Shown in pieces: positions 54,981 through 64,000 of a stretch of 64,000 nucleotides of DNA (the stretch's first letter is position 1; each line of letters opens with the position of its first letter). Position numbers and translations under genes: made by a program. The notes beneath the pieces are model-generated. The model had not been told where the DNA came from and ran no database searches. It saw only the letters and a program-made list of their open reading frames with translations. Origin of the DNA: Chitinophaga rhizophila (lineage in GTDB: Bacteria > Bacteroidota > Bacteroidia > Chitinophagales > Chitinophagaceae); NCBI RefSeq assembly GCF_019492185.1, contig NZ_JAICCF010000001.1, forward strand, positions 682,001-746,000, given 5' to 3'.

Positions 54981-56027
54981 ATGCAGGCACAGTTCACACA
55001 TACTACGCCTACCGGCACAATCACTATCTCCGGAACAGATTACCTTTTCTTTTCCGGATTTTCTTATCTGGGATTACATAGTCATCCTGCATTTAAGGAG
55101 TTGCTGAAGGAAGGGATTGACAGGTACGGAACTGTGTTTATTTCTTCCAGGATCGCCAATACCCGCCTTCAGTTGTATGAGGAACTGGAACAGAGATTGG
55201 CGGCGCTGTTGCGTCAACAGACAGCAGCATCTTTCCCATCGGGCTATCTGGCATCTCAGGCAGCAGTTCAATATGCCGCCACACAGGGCATTCTGCTCTA
55301 TGCGCCTAACACACATCCTGCACTGTGGACTGGCAATCCGGCCATACCGTCAGAGACCTGGGCTGACTGGGCTGTCAAAACTACCGATAAAGTCAATGCT
55401 CATCCAGATAATACTTTTGTGATTGTAGCCGATGGTGTGAATGCATTAACGAGCACTATCAATGATTTCAGCTGGCTGACTGCTATACGCCGACAGGTAA
55501 TAGTCGTTATTGACGATGCACATGGCATAGGAATTGTCTCTGATGATGGCAGCGGAATAATCAGCCGGTTACCGCAACATCCGGCAGTACGTTATCTGTT
55601 AGCCGCTTCGATGGCCAAAGCATACAGCATCCAGGGAGGTATCGTGGCCGGACATACAGCTGATATTACAGCCGTTAAAAAAACTGCGCTTTTCACAGGT
55701 GCAACACCCATGATGCCGGCAAATGCCTGGGCCTTTTTACAGAGCTTTTCACTGCATGCAGCTCAACGTAATATCTTACGACAACGAATAGCGTACTTTG
55801 AGCAGCTAACAGCAGGGAGGGACGAGCTGCATAATCCATTCCATCTCCCCATATTTGTATTGAAAGGAGGTAATGGTGTTGAGCAATATCTATTGAAACA
55901 TGGTATTATGATCTCTTCATTCGGTTATCCTGATCCGGATAGTCCGCCGGTAAACAGGATCATTATTTCCGCCCAGCATACAGTCAAAGACCTGGAAGAA
56001 TTAAGTGCATCACTCATAAACACGTAA
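54981..56027 (+). CDS. BioF-like PLP enzyme (alpha-oxoamine synthase family), short form
   Basis: 348 aa against about 385-400 for BioF or KBL. It lacks roughly 40 N-terminal residues. The family core is present: YLFFSGFSYLGLHSHPAFKELLKEGIDRYGTVFISSRIANT; VIDDAHGIGIVSDDGSG with the PLP-contact Asp178/179 and His181; and the Schiff-base Lys213 in AASMAKAYSIQGGIVAG. Family members condense an acyl-CoA with an amino acid. No biotin or sphingolipid genes are nearby, so the substrates are unknown. Confidence 0.88.
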   Translation: MQAQFTHTTPTGTITISGTDYLFFSGFSYLGLHSHPAFKELLKEGIDRYGTVFISSRIANTRLQLYEELEQRLAALLRQQTAASFPSGYLASQAAVQYAATQGILLYAPNTHPALWTGNPAIPSETWADWAVKTTDKVNAHPDNTFVIVADGVNALTSTINDFSWLTAIRRQVIVVIDDAHGIGIVSDDGSGIISRLPQHPAVRYLLAASMAKAYSIQGGIVAGHTADITAVKKTALFTGATPMMPANAWAFLQSFSLHAAQRNILRQRIAYFEQLTAGRDELHNPFHLPIFVLKGGNGVEQYLLKHGIMISSFGYPDPDSPPVNRIIISAQHTVKDLEELSASLINT

Positions 56028-56029
56028 CT

Positions 56030-56902
56030 ATGTTACTCAAAAAACTCGGTACGCTGCTGTTGTGCAGCTTCTCGTTGTTAACCGCCAAAGCGCAACAACC
56101 CAAAGAAAAGTCCTCCCTTTTGTGGGAAATCTCAGGTAAGGACCTCCAAACGCCCTCCTGGTTGTATGGTACGATACATATCGCCTGCAAAGAAGACATC
56201 CAGTTCTCATCTGCTACACAGGATGCTCTGAAAAAAGCAAAATCGCTCTTTCTGGAAATCAATATGGCTGACCAGCAGGAGATGCAGTCCTTACAGTCTG
56301 CCCTGATGATGCCGGAAGGCTATTCATTCAAAAACCTGTTTAATGACGGTGAGTATCAGCAACTAGCGAAGTGGTGCCAGGATTCCCTGCATATGGACAT
56401 TGCAGCATTAGATCGCTTCAAACCGCTGGTGCTGTTTTCACTCATTACCCGGCAACACTTTAATTCAGCCTGCAGCGATCCTGCCTATTGTGAGGCTGAA
56501 CTGATGAAACTAGCGCAGGCACAGCAGTTACCAGTTCGCGGACTTGAAAAAGCCACTGACCAGGTAGCTATTTTTGACAGCATCCCTGATAAAGAAGAAG
56601 CTAAAATGCTCCTGGAAAGTATTGAACAGCCGGAGAAATCTCAGCAACTCTACCGGCGCATGCTAACAGCGTACCGGGCACAGAATATTACAGACATGAC
56701 GAAACTGATGGCTGAAACAGAAGACATTGCCCGATTTAAAGACATTCTCCTGGATCAGCGTAACCGTAACTGGATTCCCATTATTACCGGTGAGGCTTCA
56801 AAGGCGTCTACCTTCTTTGCCGTAGGCGCAGGACATCTGGGTGGGGATACCGGAGTAATTGAATTATTGCGTAAGCAAGGTTATACGGTAAAACCAATTT
56901 AA
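56030..56902 (+). CDS. TraB/GumN-family protein, secreted
   Basis: 290 aa. A signal peptide (LGTLLLCSFSLLTAKAQ) is followed by a TraB/GumN fold: SSLLWEISGKDLQTPSWLYGTIHIACKEDI with the GTIH motif, KSLFLEINMADQQEM, and FFAVGAGHLGGDTGVIELLRKQGYTVKPI with the GAGHL motif. The two His/Glu sites may form a Zn-dependent peptidase (Tiki-like) site. It starts two bases after the PLP gene stop. A hairpin follows. Confidence 0.9.
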   Translation: MLLKKLGTLLLCSFSLLTAKAQQPKEKSSLLWEISGKDLQTPSWLYGTIHIACKEDIQFSSATQDALKKAKSLFLEINMADQQEMQSLQSALMMPEGYSFKNLFNDGEYQQLAKWCQDSLHMDIAALDRFKPLVLFSLITRQHFNSACSDPAYCEAELMKLAQAQQLPVRGLEKATDQVAIFDSIPDKEEAKMLLESIEQPEKSQQLYRRMLTAYRAQNITDMTKLMAETEDIARFKDILLDQRNRNWIPIITGEASKASTFFAVGAGHLGGDTGVIELLRKQGYTVKPI

Positions 56903-56908
56903 CCAATA

Positions 56909-56949
56909 AGGAATCAGGAATGGTAAAGAATCCCTAATTCCTGATTCCT
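56909..56949 (+). terminator. Hairpin after the ggt-to-TraB run
   Basis: AGGAATCAGGAAT (56909-56921) pairs with ATTCCTGATTCCT (56937-56949), a perfect 13-bp stem with a 15-nt loop. The T-run is poor. Confidence 0.5.
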
Positions 56950-56985
56950 CCTGCCTATTTACTACCGACTCTGGAGTAATTCAAC

Positions 56986-56993
56986 TATTTTTG
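56986..56993 (+). promoter_or_regulatory. -7 box of the TamB-like gene
   Basis: TATTTTTG matches TAnnTTTG and ends four bases before the ATT at 56998, the same spacing as in blaI and the kinase gene. Confidence 0.45.
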
Positions 56994-56997
56994 CCGG

Positions 56998-59900
56998 ATT
57001 AAATTTCGCAGCCTGAAAAAAGTACGCAAAATATTAGTTGTTATCTTACTGAGTTTACTGGGCCTTGTCATTCTCATAGGTGTCCTGGTAAACATTCCGG
57101 TGGTACAGAATTTCCTTGTGCATGAGGCAACAAGCCGTTTATCCCGGCAGCTGAGGACGAAAGTTGAAATAGAGCATGTGAACATCCGGCTCTTCAACAG
57201 TTTGCGGCTGGAGGGTACACTTATTGAAGATCGTCACAAAGATACCCTGCTCTATGCCGGAGCATTACAGGTTCGTATAACTGACTGGTTCTTTTTTCAG
57301 GACAAACCCGTTTTAAAATTTATCGGACTGGAAGACGCCGATGTAAACCTGATAAGACACCGGAATGATTCTGTCTGGAACTATCAGTTCATCATCGATG
57401 AGTTTAGCGCTCCACCGGATACCACTCGTCCCAGGCCGAAAGGCGGTGGAGGTATCGACCTTGATCTGCGCAAAACGGACCTCCGTAATGTTCGTATTAA
57501 CCAGGTAGATGCCTGGATCGGTGAAGACATGCGTGTAGCTGCTAAACGCATTTATCTGGATGCCAAGAACATAGACCTGAATCAACATAATATTGATATA
57601 CAGGAGATCTTACTTGACAAGCCGACATTTATCATTACCAGGTATCCTGCCTCTCCCCTCCGTAAGAAGAGGCCTGCCCCACCCGCGCCACAGCTCACGG
57701 ATACTTCGGCTATTCCGGCCTTACGCTGGAACAGCGATAACTGGAAACTGCTGGTAAAAGAAATTGCTATTAAAGATGGTACACTAGGGGTAGATGACCT
57801 CGAAGATTCTGCAAAAGTAGAGAATGGCTACTTCGCACCTAATCATATCCGCTTCAGTAGCATTAATCTATCCTTGACCAATACCAGTATGGTAAAGGAC
57901 AGCATTCTTGGCGATCTGACAATGAGCACCAAAGAACGCAGTGGTTTCAATGTTAAAAAGTTAACGGCCCGGTTTAAGATGTCGCCTGTGGAAATGGAGT
58001 TCTCTCACATGGACCTCATTACTAACAAAAGTCATCTGCGAGATTACTACACTATGCAATATGCAGACATCAGCGATATGAATGCCTACGTAGATGCCGT
58101 GTATATGCGTGCACATATCGTCAACAGTAAATTGCACTCGGACGATATTGCCTACTTTGCTCCTATACTGTCTGACTGGAAGAGAGAAATACAGCTGAGC
58201 GGAGATGCCAGCGGACCTGTAAGTAATCTGAAAGCTACCAATATTAACCTGCAGGCCGGAAATACTACCCGCCTGTCGGGAGGCCTGGAAATGAGAGGTT
58301 TACCCGATATCGGGAATACCTATATCGACTTCCGTGCAGACGAACTGTTGACTACCGGTCCAGATATCCTTGCAATAACGCCTGAACTACGTAATATAGA
58401 CCCACTTAGACTTGACAGGCTCTCTAACATCCGCTTTGCAGGTAGCTTTACAGGATTTGTCAGTGACTTCGTTGCCTATGGTAAGTTTCAAACCAATCTG
58501 GGTAACCTAAATTCCGATATCAACTTCAAAACCAACCGGGACGTGCCGGTATATTCCGGTAGTCTGACGACTGACGCCTTTAATGCCGGTAGCCTGCTTG
58601 GAGTACCAGAACTCACCAGCCTCTCTCTGAATGCAAAGCTGAATGGAGAAGGTTTTAACTTCAAAACGCTCAAAGCGGCAGTAGACGCTGATGTACAGCA
58701 GATTACGCTGAATGGCTATTCCTATAGCAATATCAAGACTAAGGGAGATATGAACAGGAAGTTCTTTAACGGCTCCCTCACTGCTAATGATCCTAATCTG
58801 GATATGGACTTCGCCGGTACTATCGACTTCAACCAGGATGTCCCTGTTTTTGACTTTGATTCTGATATACGTCATAGTAACCTGCAGGCTTTGCAACTAA
58901 CAAATGATTCTATCGTATTACAGGCTAAACTGGCATTAAACTTTGCCGGTAGTAACATCGATAACTTCAATGGTTCGGCCAGGGTTTACAACGTTTCCGT
59001 GTTTAAAGATCAGCGCAGGCTGGAATTTGACTCCCTTAATGTCTCCACCCACCTGGAAAACAATACAAAAGTATTGGCTATACAGGGTAGTGAAATTGGA
59101 GGATATGTGAAAGGAAACTATAGTTTTATGCAGCTCCAGGATGCCTTTAAACTATTGTTGAATAAGTATTATCCCAGCTACTTCCCTACTGCGCCTAAAG
59201 ATAATATCCAACAGGATTTCTCATTTGCCTTCAACCTGGGGCAGGTAGATAAACTGATCCGTGGGTTCTCAAAAGATATTTCTGGCTTCGATAATTCTAC
59301 TATTGAAGGTACGCTGAACACAATCAAAGGTAATCTCTCCCTGAATATCAACGTACCGCTGGCATCCTATATGAACTTCCATTTTGAAGACCTTCAGCTG
59401 AAAAGTTCCGGTTCTTTCAATAAGATAGACATCAGTACCAGCATCGGTAAAGTTTCTTCCGGAGACCAGGTATGGCTGCAACACCCACTCATTCTGGCCA
59501 ACTCCAGTAGGGATACATCTTATATAAAAGTAGACCTCCAGGCTGGGGATTCATCTTCCCTGGACGGATTCTATGCCCGGGTAGTAACAGTGGCTGAGGG
59601 TGTAAAGATCAACTTCCTGAATAGTGCATTTACGGTTAACGAACGACAGTGGAACGTGACACCCGGTAACGAAATATACTGGAGTAAAGACTTCCTTACA
59701 ATTAATAATCTGCAGGTAACCAGGAATGAACAAAGCATTACGGTGGAAACCAATGAGTTCAATCCTGATGAGTCTAAATTCATCGTTAACCTGAAGAACC
59801 TCAATCTGACAGATGTAATACCGTCCCAGCTAACCGCCATGCGTATTGAAGGTTTTGCAAACGGTAATATTCAGATTGCAGACCCTACACATAGCCTCGC

Positions 59901-61827
59901 AGTGGATGCTAATATTACTGCGAGCGAACTACGTATTGACAATGACTCCATAGGACTTGTAAACTTTGAGGGTGGATACAGGCAGGAAACTGATGATGTT
60001 ACCTTCGCTGTCAGATCCGAAAACAAAGGCAAGAACCTTTTTGCTGAAGGGCTGATAGGCGTATCAGAGACTAATAACCGACTGCAGGCCAATGTTGAAT
60101 TGAATGGTACCTCACTCAGCCTGCTGGATCGCTTTGTGAATGAATATGTGATTGATCTGAAAGGAAATGCATCCGGTAAGCTGACCATTTCAGGTACGAC
60201 TAAGCTGCCTTCAGTGAGGGGCAATATGCGGATTGACAGTGTAGGTATGAAGGTATTATACTTAGGCACCCGTTACACTATTCCAAAGCTGAATGTCAAT
60301 ATTGATGATAACCTGATCGAATTTGGCAACTTCACCATCGTTGATAAAAACAACAGTCGCGCAAGCGCTAGTGGATATATCTCTCATGATCACTTCAACA
60401 ATCTCAACTTTGATTTCGATGTGAACGCCCGGAACTTCGTATTCCTTAATACCGGCGCGGCAGATAGCGACTTATTCTATGGCGATGTGATCTCGGACGG
60501 TAAAGTGTACTTCTCCGGCCCGCTGAATGATCTGCAGTTACGCATACAGGCACGACCAGGTAAAGGCACCCACTTCTACCTTCCCCTGTCCGACAGTAAA
60601 GACATAGGTCGTTCAGATTATATCACATTCAAAAGTTACGGAACAGAGCTGAAAGAAGAGAAGAAAAAGAAGAAGGATAACGTTAAGCTGAACGTCAAAC
60701 TAGATATTACTGCTACCCCTGATGCCCAGATTGACGTGATCATGGATGCAGCTTCCGGCGATATGATCTCTGCCAATGGTACAGGTAATCTGCAGATTAT
60801 GGTAAACACAGAAGGCGACTTCAACATGTTTGGCAACTATGAAATTAACAGCGGATCTTACAACTTTACCCTCCAAAGACTTACAAGCTGGAAATTTGAT
60901 ATTGACAAGGCAAGTACTATCACCTGGAATGGCGACCCCAGCGAAGCAAAGGTTGACGTCCATGCCAAATACTCCCTTTCAAAAGTAAGCCTGTACAACC
61001 TGGTGGGTACCGCATCTACTGCAAGTGACAAACTGGCCACCCGTACAGAAAGGGTAGATATCCTGATTAATCTGCGGAATGATCTGATGAAACCCGACAT
61101 CACCTACGAGATTAATCTACCGGATGTAGGGTCACTGGCATATGAAAGCGGCGTGGCAGCAAAACTGCGTGAGATCAACCAGGACCAGAACAAGGCCCTG
61201 CAGCAAATGGCAGGTTTACTGCTGTTCAATCAATTCCTTCCCGAAGACCCCAACTCTGCCGGCGGCGCTAACGTTGCTACAACTGGTAAAAATAGTGTAG
61301 GTCAGGCGTTAAGTGCGCAGGCTTCTGCCATCCTGAATAATATTACAGGCGTCCTGCTGAAAAACAGCGGAATTGGTATTAATGTGAATTATAGAGCTTA
61401 TAATATAGGTAACCAGGATAACGCGTCCCTGGACCGTAATCAGGTTAGCGCGGGGGTGACCAGTAACCTTTATAATAATAGAATAAGATTATATGTTGGA
61501 GGAGATTACGATTGGGGTAAAGCCAATACGTCTGCCAATGCAAACCGTTTCGCCGGTGACTTCCGGGCAGAATACCTGCTGACACCTGAAGGCCGTATCC
61601 GAATCAATGCTTTCAGTAAGTCAGACTATGACGTATATAATCTGGTAAACAGAAACAAGGCCGGTTTGGGTATTTCCTATGTACGTGAGTATAATAAGTT
61701 CTCTGAATTATTCAATGAGCGTAATCGGCGCCGGATGCTGGATTCTATGCGGAGGGCCGAAGCGGCAAGGTTGGAAGAAAAAGAACGGGAAGACTCTGCC
61801 CGAAGAAGAGAAGAAAAAGCTAACTAA
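56998..61827 (+). CDS. TamB-like translocation and assembly module (DUF490), probable ATT start
   Basis: 1609 aa. Giant periplasm-spanning protein with one N-terminal transmembrane helix (KVRKILVVILLSLLGLVILIGVLV), a repetitive beta-taco body and a C-terminal DUF490 domain (FTLQRLTSWKFDIDKASTITWNGDPSEAKVDVHAKYSL). It would guide phospholipid or outer-membrane-protein traffic between the two membranes. The frame is open from 56980, just after a stop. It holds no ATG or upstream GTG before the transmembrane helix; the first usual codon is GTG 57100, after it. ATT 56998 is chosen because the membrane anchor then begins correctly and the -7 box ends four bases before it. CTG 57013 is the other option. 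Confidence 0.9.
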   Translation: MKFRSLKKVRKILVVILLSLLGLVILIGVLVNIPVVQNFLVHEATSRLSRQLRTKVEIEHVNIRLFNSLRLEGTLIEDRHKDTLLYAGALQVRITDWFFFQDKPVLKFIGLEDADVNLIRHRNDSVWNYQFIIDEFSAPPDTTRPRPKGGGGIDLDLRKTDLRNVRINQVDAWIGEDMRVAAKRIYLDAKNIDLNQHNIDIQEILLDKPTFIITRYPASPLRKKRPAPPAPQLTDTSAIPALRWNSDNWKLLVKEIAIKDGTLGVDDLEDSAKVENGYFAPNHIRFSSINLSLTNTSMVKDSILGDLTMSTKERSGFNVKKLTARFKMSPVEMEFSHMDLITNKSHLRDYYTMQYADISDMNAYVDAVYMRAHIVNSKLHSDDIAYFAPILSDWKREIQLSGDASGPVSNLKATNINLQAGNTTRLSGGLEMRGLPDIGNTYIDFRADELLTTGPDILAITPELRNIDPLRLDRLSNIRFAGSFTGFVSDFVAYGKFQTNLGNLNSDINFKTNRDVPVYSGSLTTDAFNAGSLLGVPELTSLSLNAKLNGEGFNFKTLKAAVDADVQQITLNGYSYSNIKTKGDMNRKFFNGSLTANDPNLDMDFAGTIDFNQDVPVFDFDSDIRHSNLQALQLTNDSIVLQAKLALNFAGSNIDNFNGSARVYNVSVFKDQRRLEFDSLNVSTHLENNTKVLAIQGSEIGGYVKGNYSFMQLQDAFKLLLNKYYPSYFPTAPKDNIQQDFSFAFNLGQVDKLIRGFSKDISGFDNSTIEGTLNTIKGNLSLNINVPLASYMNFHFEDLQLKSSGSFNKIDISTSIGKVSSGDQVWLQHPLILANSSRDTSYIKVDLQAGDSSSLDGFYARVVTVAEGVKINFLNSAFTVNERQWNVTPGNEIYWSKDFLTINNLQVTRNEQSITVETNEFNPDESKFIVNLKNLNLTDVIPSQLTAMRIEGFANGNIQIADPTHSLAVDANITASELRIDNDSIGLVNFEGGYRQETDDVTFAVRSENKGKNLFAEGLIGVSETNNRLQANVELNGTSLSLLDRFVNEYVIDLKGNASGKLTISGTTKLPSVRGNMRIDSVGMKVLYLGTRYTIPKLNVNIDDNLIEFGNFTIVDKNNSRASASGYISHDHFNNLNFDFDVNARNFVFLNTGAADSDLFYGDVISDGKVYFSGPLNDLQLRIQARPGKGTHFYLPLSDSKDIGRSDYITFKSYGTELKEEKKKKKDNVKLNVKLDITATPDAQIDVIMDAASGDMISANGTGNLQIMVNTEGDFNMFGNYEINSGSYNFTLQRLTSWKFDIDKASTITWNGDPSEAKVDVHAKYSLSKVSLYNLVGTASTASDKLATRTERVDILINLRNDLMKPDITYEINLPDVGSLAYESGVAAKLREINQDQNKALQQMAGLLLFNQFLPEDPNSAGGANVATTGKNSVGQALSAQASAILNNITGVLLKNSGIGINVNYRAYNIGNQDNASLDRNQVSAGVTSNLYNNRIRLYVGGDYDWGKANTSANANRFAGDFRAEYLLTPEGRIRINAFSKSDYDVYNLVNRNKAGLGISYVREYNKFSELFNERNRRRMLDSMRRAEAARLEEKEREDSARRREEKAN

Positions 61828-61876
61828 TATAAAAGAAGAGGGCGTATCGGTTGTGATACGCCCTCTTCTTTTATAT
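61827..61876. terminator. Bidirectional terminator between tamB-like gene and ribBA
   Basis: A perfect 22-bp stem (61827-61848 with 61855-61876) with a 6-nt loop. The stem ends in A/T runs on both sides, so it serves both convergent genes. Confidence 0.85.
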
Positions 61877-61927
61877 GGTTAAGTCTTCAGGCATCAGTTC
61901 CTGATGCTCATTTCTGTTGGAAATGGC

Positions 61928-63130
61928 TTAGCCTTTTAATATTTCATGACCTAGTTTATCTCGTTTTGTTTTGAGATAGAACTCGTTATGCGGATTCGGA
62001 TGTACTTCGATCGCTACATTCTCCACTATTTCAAGACCATATCCGTTAAGACCTGCTCTTTTTCGTGGGTTGTTAGTAATGAGGCGCATCTTAGAGATGT
62101 TCATATGACGAAGGATCTGGGCACCTACTCCATAATCGCGCTCATCCATTTTAAAGCCGAGCTCCAGGTTGGCCTGTACGGTATCACGACCTTCTTCCTG
62201 TAACTTATATGCTTTCAACTTATTCAACAGACCGATGCCGCGGCCTTCCTGGTTCATATATAGAATAAGACCTTTACCCTCACGCTCAACCATTTCCATT
62301 GCTTTATGGAGCTGTTCTCCACAATCACAGCGGAGTGAATGAAGGATATCACCTGTTACGCAGGAAGAGTGTATACGTACCAGAACAGGTTCTCCTTTCT
62401 CCCAGGTACCTTTTTTGAGGGCCATGTGCGTTTCGCCTGAGTTAAGCTGTTTGAAAGCTACCAGTTCAAAGTCGCCATATGCTGTAGGCATATGGACCGT
62501 TACCTGCTCCTCAATGAGGGTCTCTTTCTCCAGGCGGTATTCAATCAGGTCTTTTATAGAGATCAGTTTCAGGTCAAACTTAGTAGCTATTTCGCGGAGT
62601 TCCGGCAGACGGGCCATGGAGCCATCTTCATTCATAATTTCAACCAGTACGCCGGCAGGCTCAAAACCAGCCAATCTGGCCAGGTCGATGGTGGCCTCAG
62701 TGTGTCCGGTACGGCGCAGTACACCACCGCTTTTTGCTTTCAGAGGGAAGATATGTCCAGGTTTACCCAATTCTTCTGGGCGGGTATTGGGATCAATCAG
62801 GGCCTGCACAGTTTTAGCGCGGTCATGGGCAGAGATACCGGTGGTACAACCGTGACCCAGCAGGTCAACAGATACAGTAAAGGGGGTTTGATGTAATGCA
62901 GTATTGTCACGCACCATCATTTCGAGTTTGAGTTCCTCGCAACGTTCCTCAACAAGAGGCGCGCATATTAAACCACGGCCGTAGCGGCTCATAAAGTTAA
63001 TGATCTCCGGCGTAACGTTCCTTGCTGCTGTAACAAAATCTCCTTCATTCTCCCTGTCTTCATCATCCACCACTATCACGAGCTTACCATTCCTGATATC
63101 TTCTATGGCTGATTCTATTGTATCTAACAT
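61928..63130 (-). CDS. ribBA: Bifunctional riboflavin enzyme RibBA
   Basis: 400 aa. The N-terminal 3,4-dihydroxy-2-butanone-4-phosphate synthase (about 1-205) has [14 protein letters not shown] and the [14 protein letters not shown] block. The C-terminal GTP cyclohydrolase II (about 206-400) has the zinc Cys cluster ([20 protein letters not shown]), [27 protein letters not shown] and [12 protein letters not shown]. Together they make the two precursors of riboflavin from ribulose-5-phosphate and GTP. I saw no FMN riboswitch upstream; a TAACTTTG box lies about 25 bp upstream. Confidence 0.97.
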   Translation of the reverse strand: MLDTIESAIEDIRNGKLVIVVDDEDRENEGDFVTAARNVTPEIINFMSRYGRGLICAPLVEERCEELKLEMMVRDNTALHQTPFTVSVDLLGHGCTTGISAHDRAKTVQALIDPNTRPEELGKPGHIFPLKAKSGGVLRRTGHTEATIDLARLAGFEPAGVLVEIMNEDGSMARLPELREIATKFDLKLISIKDLIEYRLEKETLIEEQVTVHMPTAYGDFELVAFKQLNSGETHMALKKGTWEKGEPVLVRIHSSCVTGDILHSLRCDCGEQLHKAMEMVEREGKGLILYMNQEGRGIGLLNKLKAYKLQEEGRDTVQANLELGFKMDERDYGVGAQILRHMNISKMRLITNNPRKRAGLNGYGLEIVENVAIEVHPNPHNEFYLKTKRDKLGHEILKG

Positions 63131-63499
63131 AGAGCTATATTATAGATTAATGTGCAAAGTTATGGTAAAATAAGAGATGTTCACCTGGTTTCTGGTTACC
63201 TCCAGGTAAGCCTAGATATATATAATATAACACATATCACACTATAACTGCTAAAACGTCAGTTTTCCAAGCGTACCCGGCCCTAATTCAAGTATTTGAA
63301 ACTTCCTTATTCGATTTTTTAGAAATTCCAGGGCAAATCTTTGAACAAACTCCAGCAAAAGCCTGTTTAAACAAACAACTATCCAAAATTGTAACAGGTA
63401 ATTCTAATAAGGTCAATCGCTTAACAATTTGTTAATGTAGAGTTAAATTCGATAAAAATTTATTTACCACCTTTGCGTCATAAATCAAACTGCTCTTAT
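63131..63499. other. Intergenic region upstream of ribBA and the right-edge receptor
   Basis: About 370 bp. On the minus strand the ribBA -7 box lies at 63155-63162. An imperfect dyad (TTCAA-GTAT-TTGAA, 63288-63301) lies in the middle. The rest is AT-rich and unremarkable. Confidence 0.5.
63155..63162 (-). promoter_or_regulatory. -7 box of ribBA
   Basis: The minus strand reads TAACTTTG (TAnnTTTG), giving a leader of about 20 nt. Confidence 0.5.
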
Positions 63500-64000
63500 A
63501 TGGGATTTAGAAGACTACTATTTACATTCATTGTCCTGTTCAGCGCAATTACTTCGTTCGCACAGGTAACTACCAGTAGCATGCTGGGTAAGATTACCGG
63601 TCCTTCGAAGGAGGCGTTACCCGGGGCTACCGTTGTTGTGATCCATCAGCCCACAGGTACCAAGTACGGAACTACTACCGATGCAGAAGGCTACTATCGT
63701 ATCCCGAACATGAACGTTGGTGGTCCTTACAAAGTAACTGCTACCTTCATTGGTTACACTGAATTTAACCAGGATGAGATCTTCCTCGCTCTGGGTCAGC
63801 CATTCAGATTAAACATCAGCCTTGGCGAAAAAGCCAGGGACATTAAAGAAGTACAGGTTGTAGGACAGAGAAGCACCGTGTTCAACTCGAACCGTAAAGG
63901 TGCTCAGACTACCCTGAACCGCACACAGGTTGAAGCATTACCTACTGTAGGTAGAAACCTGACCGACTTTGTACGTTTAACCCCCCAGGCTAAACTGACC
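63500..64000 (+). CDS. Oar-like TonB-dependent receptor, 5' part (runs off the right edge)
   Basis: 167 residues seen. A signal peptide (LLFTFIVLFSAITSFAQ) is followed by a carboxypeptidase-like domain (TTSSMLGKITGPSKEALPGATVVVIHQPTGTKYGTTTDAEGYYRIPNMNVGGPYKVTATFIGYTEF) and the start of the plug (IKEVQVVGQRSTVFNSNRKGAQTTLNRTQVEALPTVGRNLTDFVRLTPQA). The start of the complete gene at 32783 has the same layout, so the two are paralogues. Confidence 0.95.
   Translation, partial: MGFRRLLFTFIVLFSAITSFAQVTTSSMLGKITGPSKEALPGATVVVIHQPTGTKYGTTTDAEGYYRIPNMNVGGPYKVTATFIGYTEFNQDEIFLALGQPFRLNISLGEKARDIKEVQVVGQRSTVFNSNRKGAQTTLNRTQVEALPTVGRNLTDFVRLTPQAKLT

Noticed and set aside
63131..63230. FMN riboswitch upstream of ribBA
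   Set aside because: The conserved riboswitch core is not visible and the leader is only about 20 nt if the TAACTTTG box is used.

Overview
This window looks like chromosomal DNA of a Bacteroidota species, most likely a Chitinophaga or close relative (Chitinophagaceae). The grounds are: several TonB-dependent or Oar-like outer-membrane receptors, a FecI-type sigma factor, SecG/LptE/TamB/MltG homologues of the Bacteroidota type, a Tricorn-like S41 protease, 'lipobox then Ser/Asp/Glu-rich' lipoproteins, weak Shine-Dalgarno sequences, and repeated TAnnTTTG (-7) promoter boxes typical of Bacteroidota sigma-A. The genus is an inference. I saw no rRNA, tRNA, CRISPR array, prophage or intact insertion sequence.

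Layout. 1-5400 (all minus strand) is a drug-efflux locus: a MarR regulator, an AraC regulator, a lipoprotein membrane-fusion protein and an RND pump cut by the left edge. 5400-5937 is a gene-free stretch with a perfect 73-nt palindrome. 5938-9802 holds mutS2, a lipoprotein MsrA and two small membrane proteins. 9837-10693 is an ECF sigma factor with only the N-terminal part of its FecR-type partner. 10784-15386 is a compact ethanolamine module (EutC, EutB, permease and a GlxA-type regulator). 15512-19265 has a VOC protein and then a BlaI repressor, an M56 (BlaR1-like) sensor protease and a secreted protein. The last two share an unusual seven-residue charged repeat.

19365-30415 contains a Tricorn-like protease, an amino-acid permease, an unknown membrane protein, a MacB/FtsX-type permease and an OmpR-family two-component pair. 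30537-36007 has two outer-membrane receptors. The first is divergent from the two-component pair and has a triple TTAAC repeat in its promoter. 36667-37798 is a decayed histidine kinase with an intact LuxR-type response regulator. 37884-44958 is a housekeeping run: miaB, a sigma-54 activator, lptE, an Ala/Pro/Glu-rich protein, secG, mltG and a BrkB/YihY membrane protein. 45385-52095 holds a thioredoxin-like protein, an M14 carboxypeptidase, a MORN-variant lipoprotein and a TonB receptor. 52292-56902 is a tight five-gene run: gamma-glutamyltransferase, DinB-like, lipoprotein, BioF-like PLP enzyme and TraB/GumN. 56998-61827 is a very large TamB-like protein whose best start is an ATT codon. It is followed by ribBA (minus) and the 5' end of another Oar-like receptor at the right edge.

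Most noteworthy: the BlaI/M56/heptad-repeat trio; the FecR fragment whose length matches the activating cytoplasmic part of FecR; the kinase that lost its H and N boxes while its regulator stayed intact; the long palindrome near marR; and a recurring promoter geometry that implies leaderless mRNAs.
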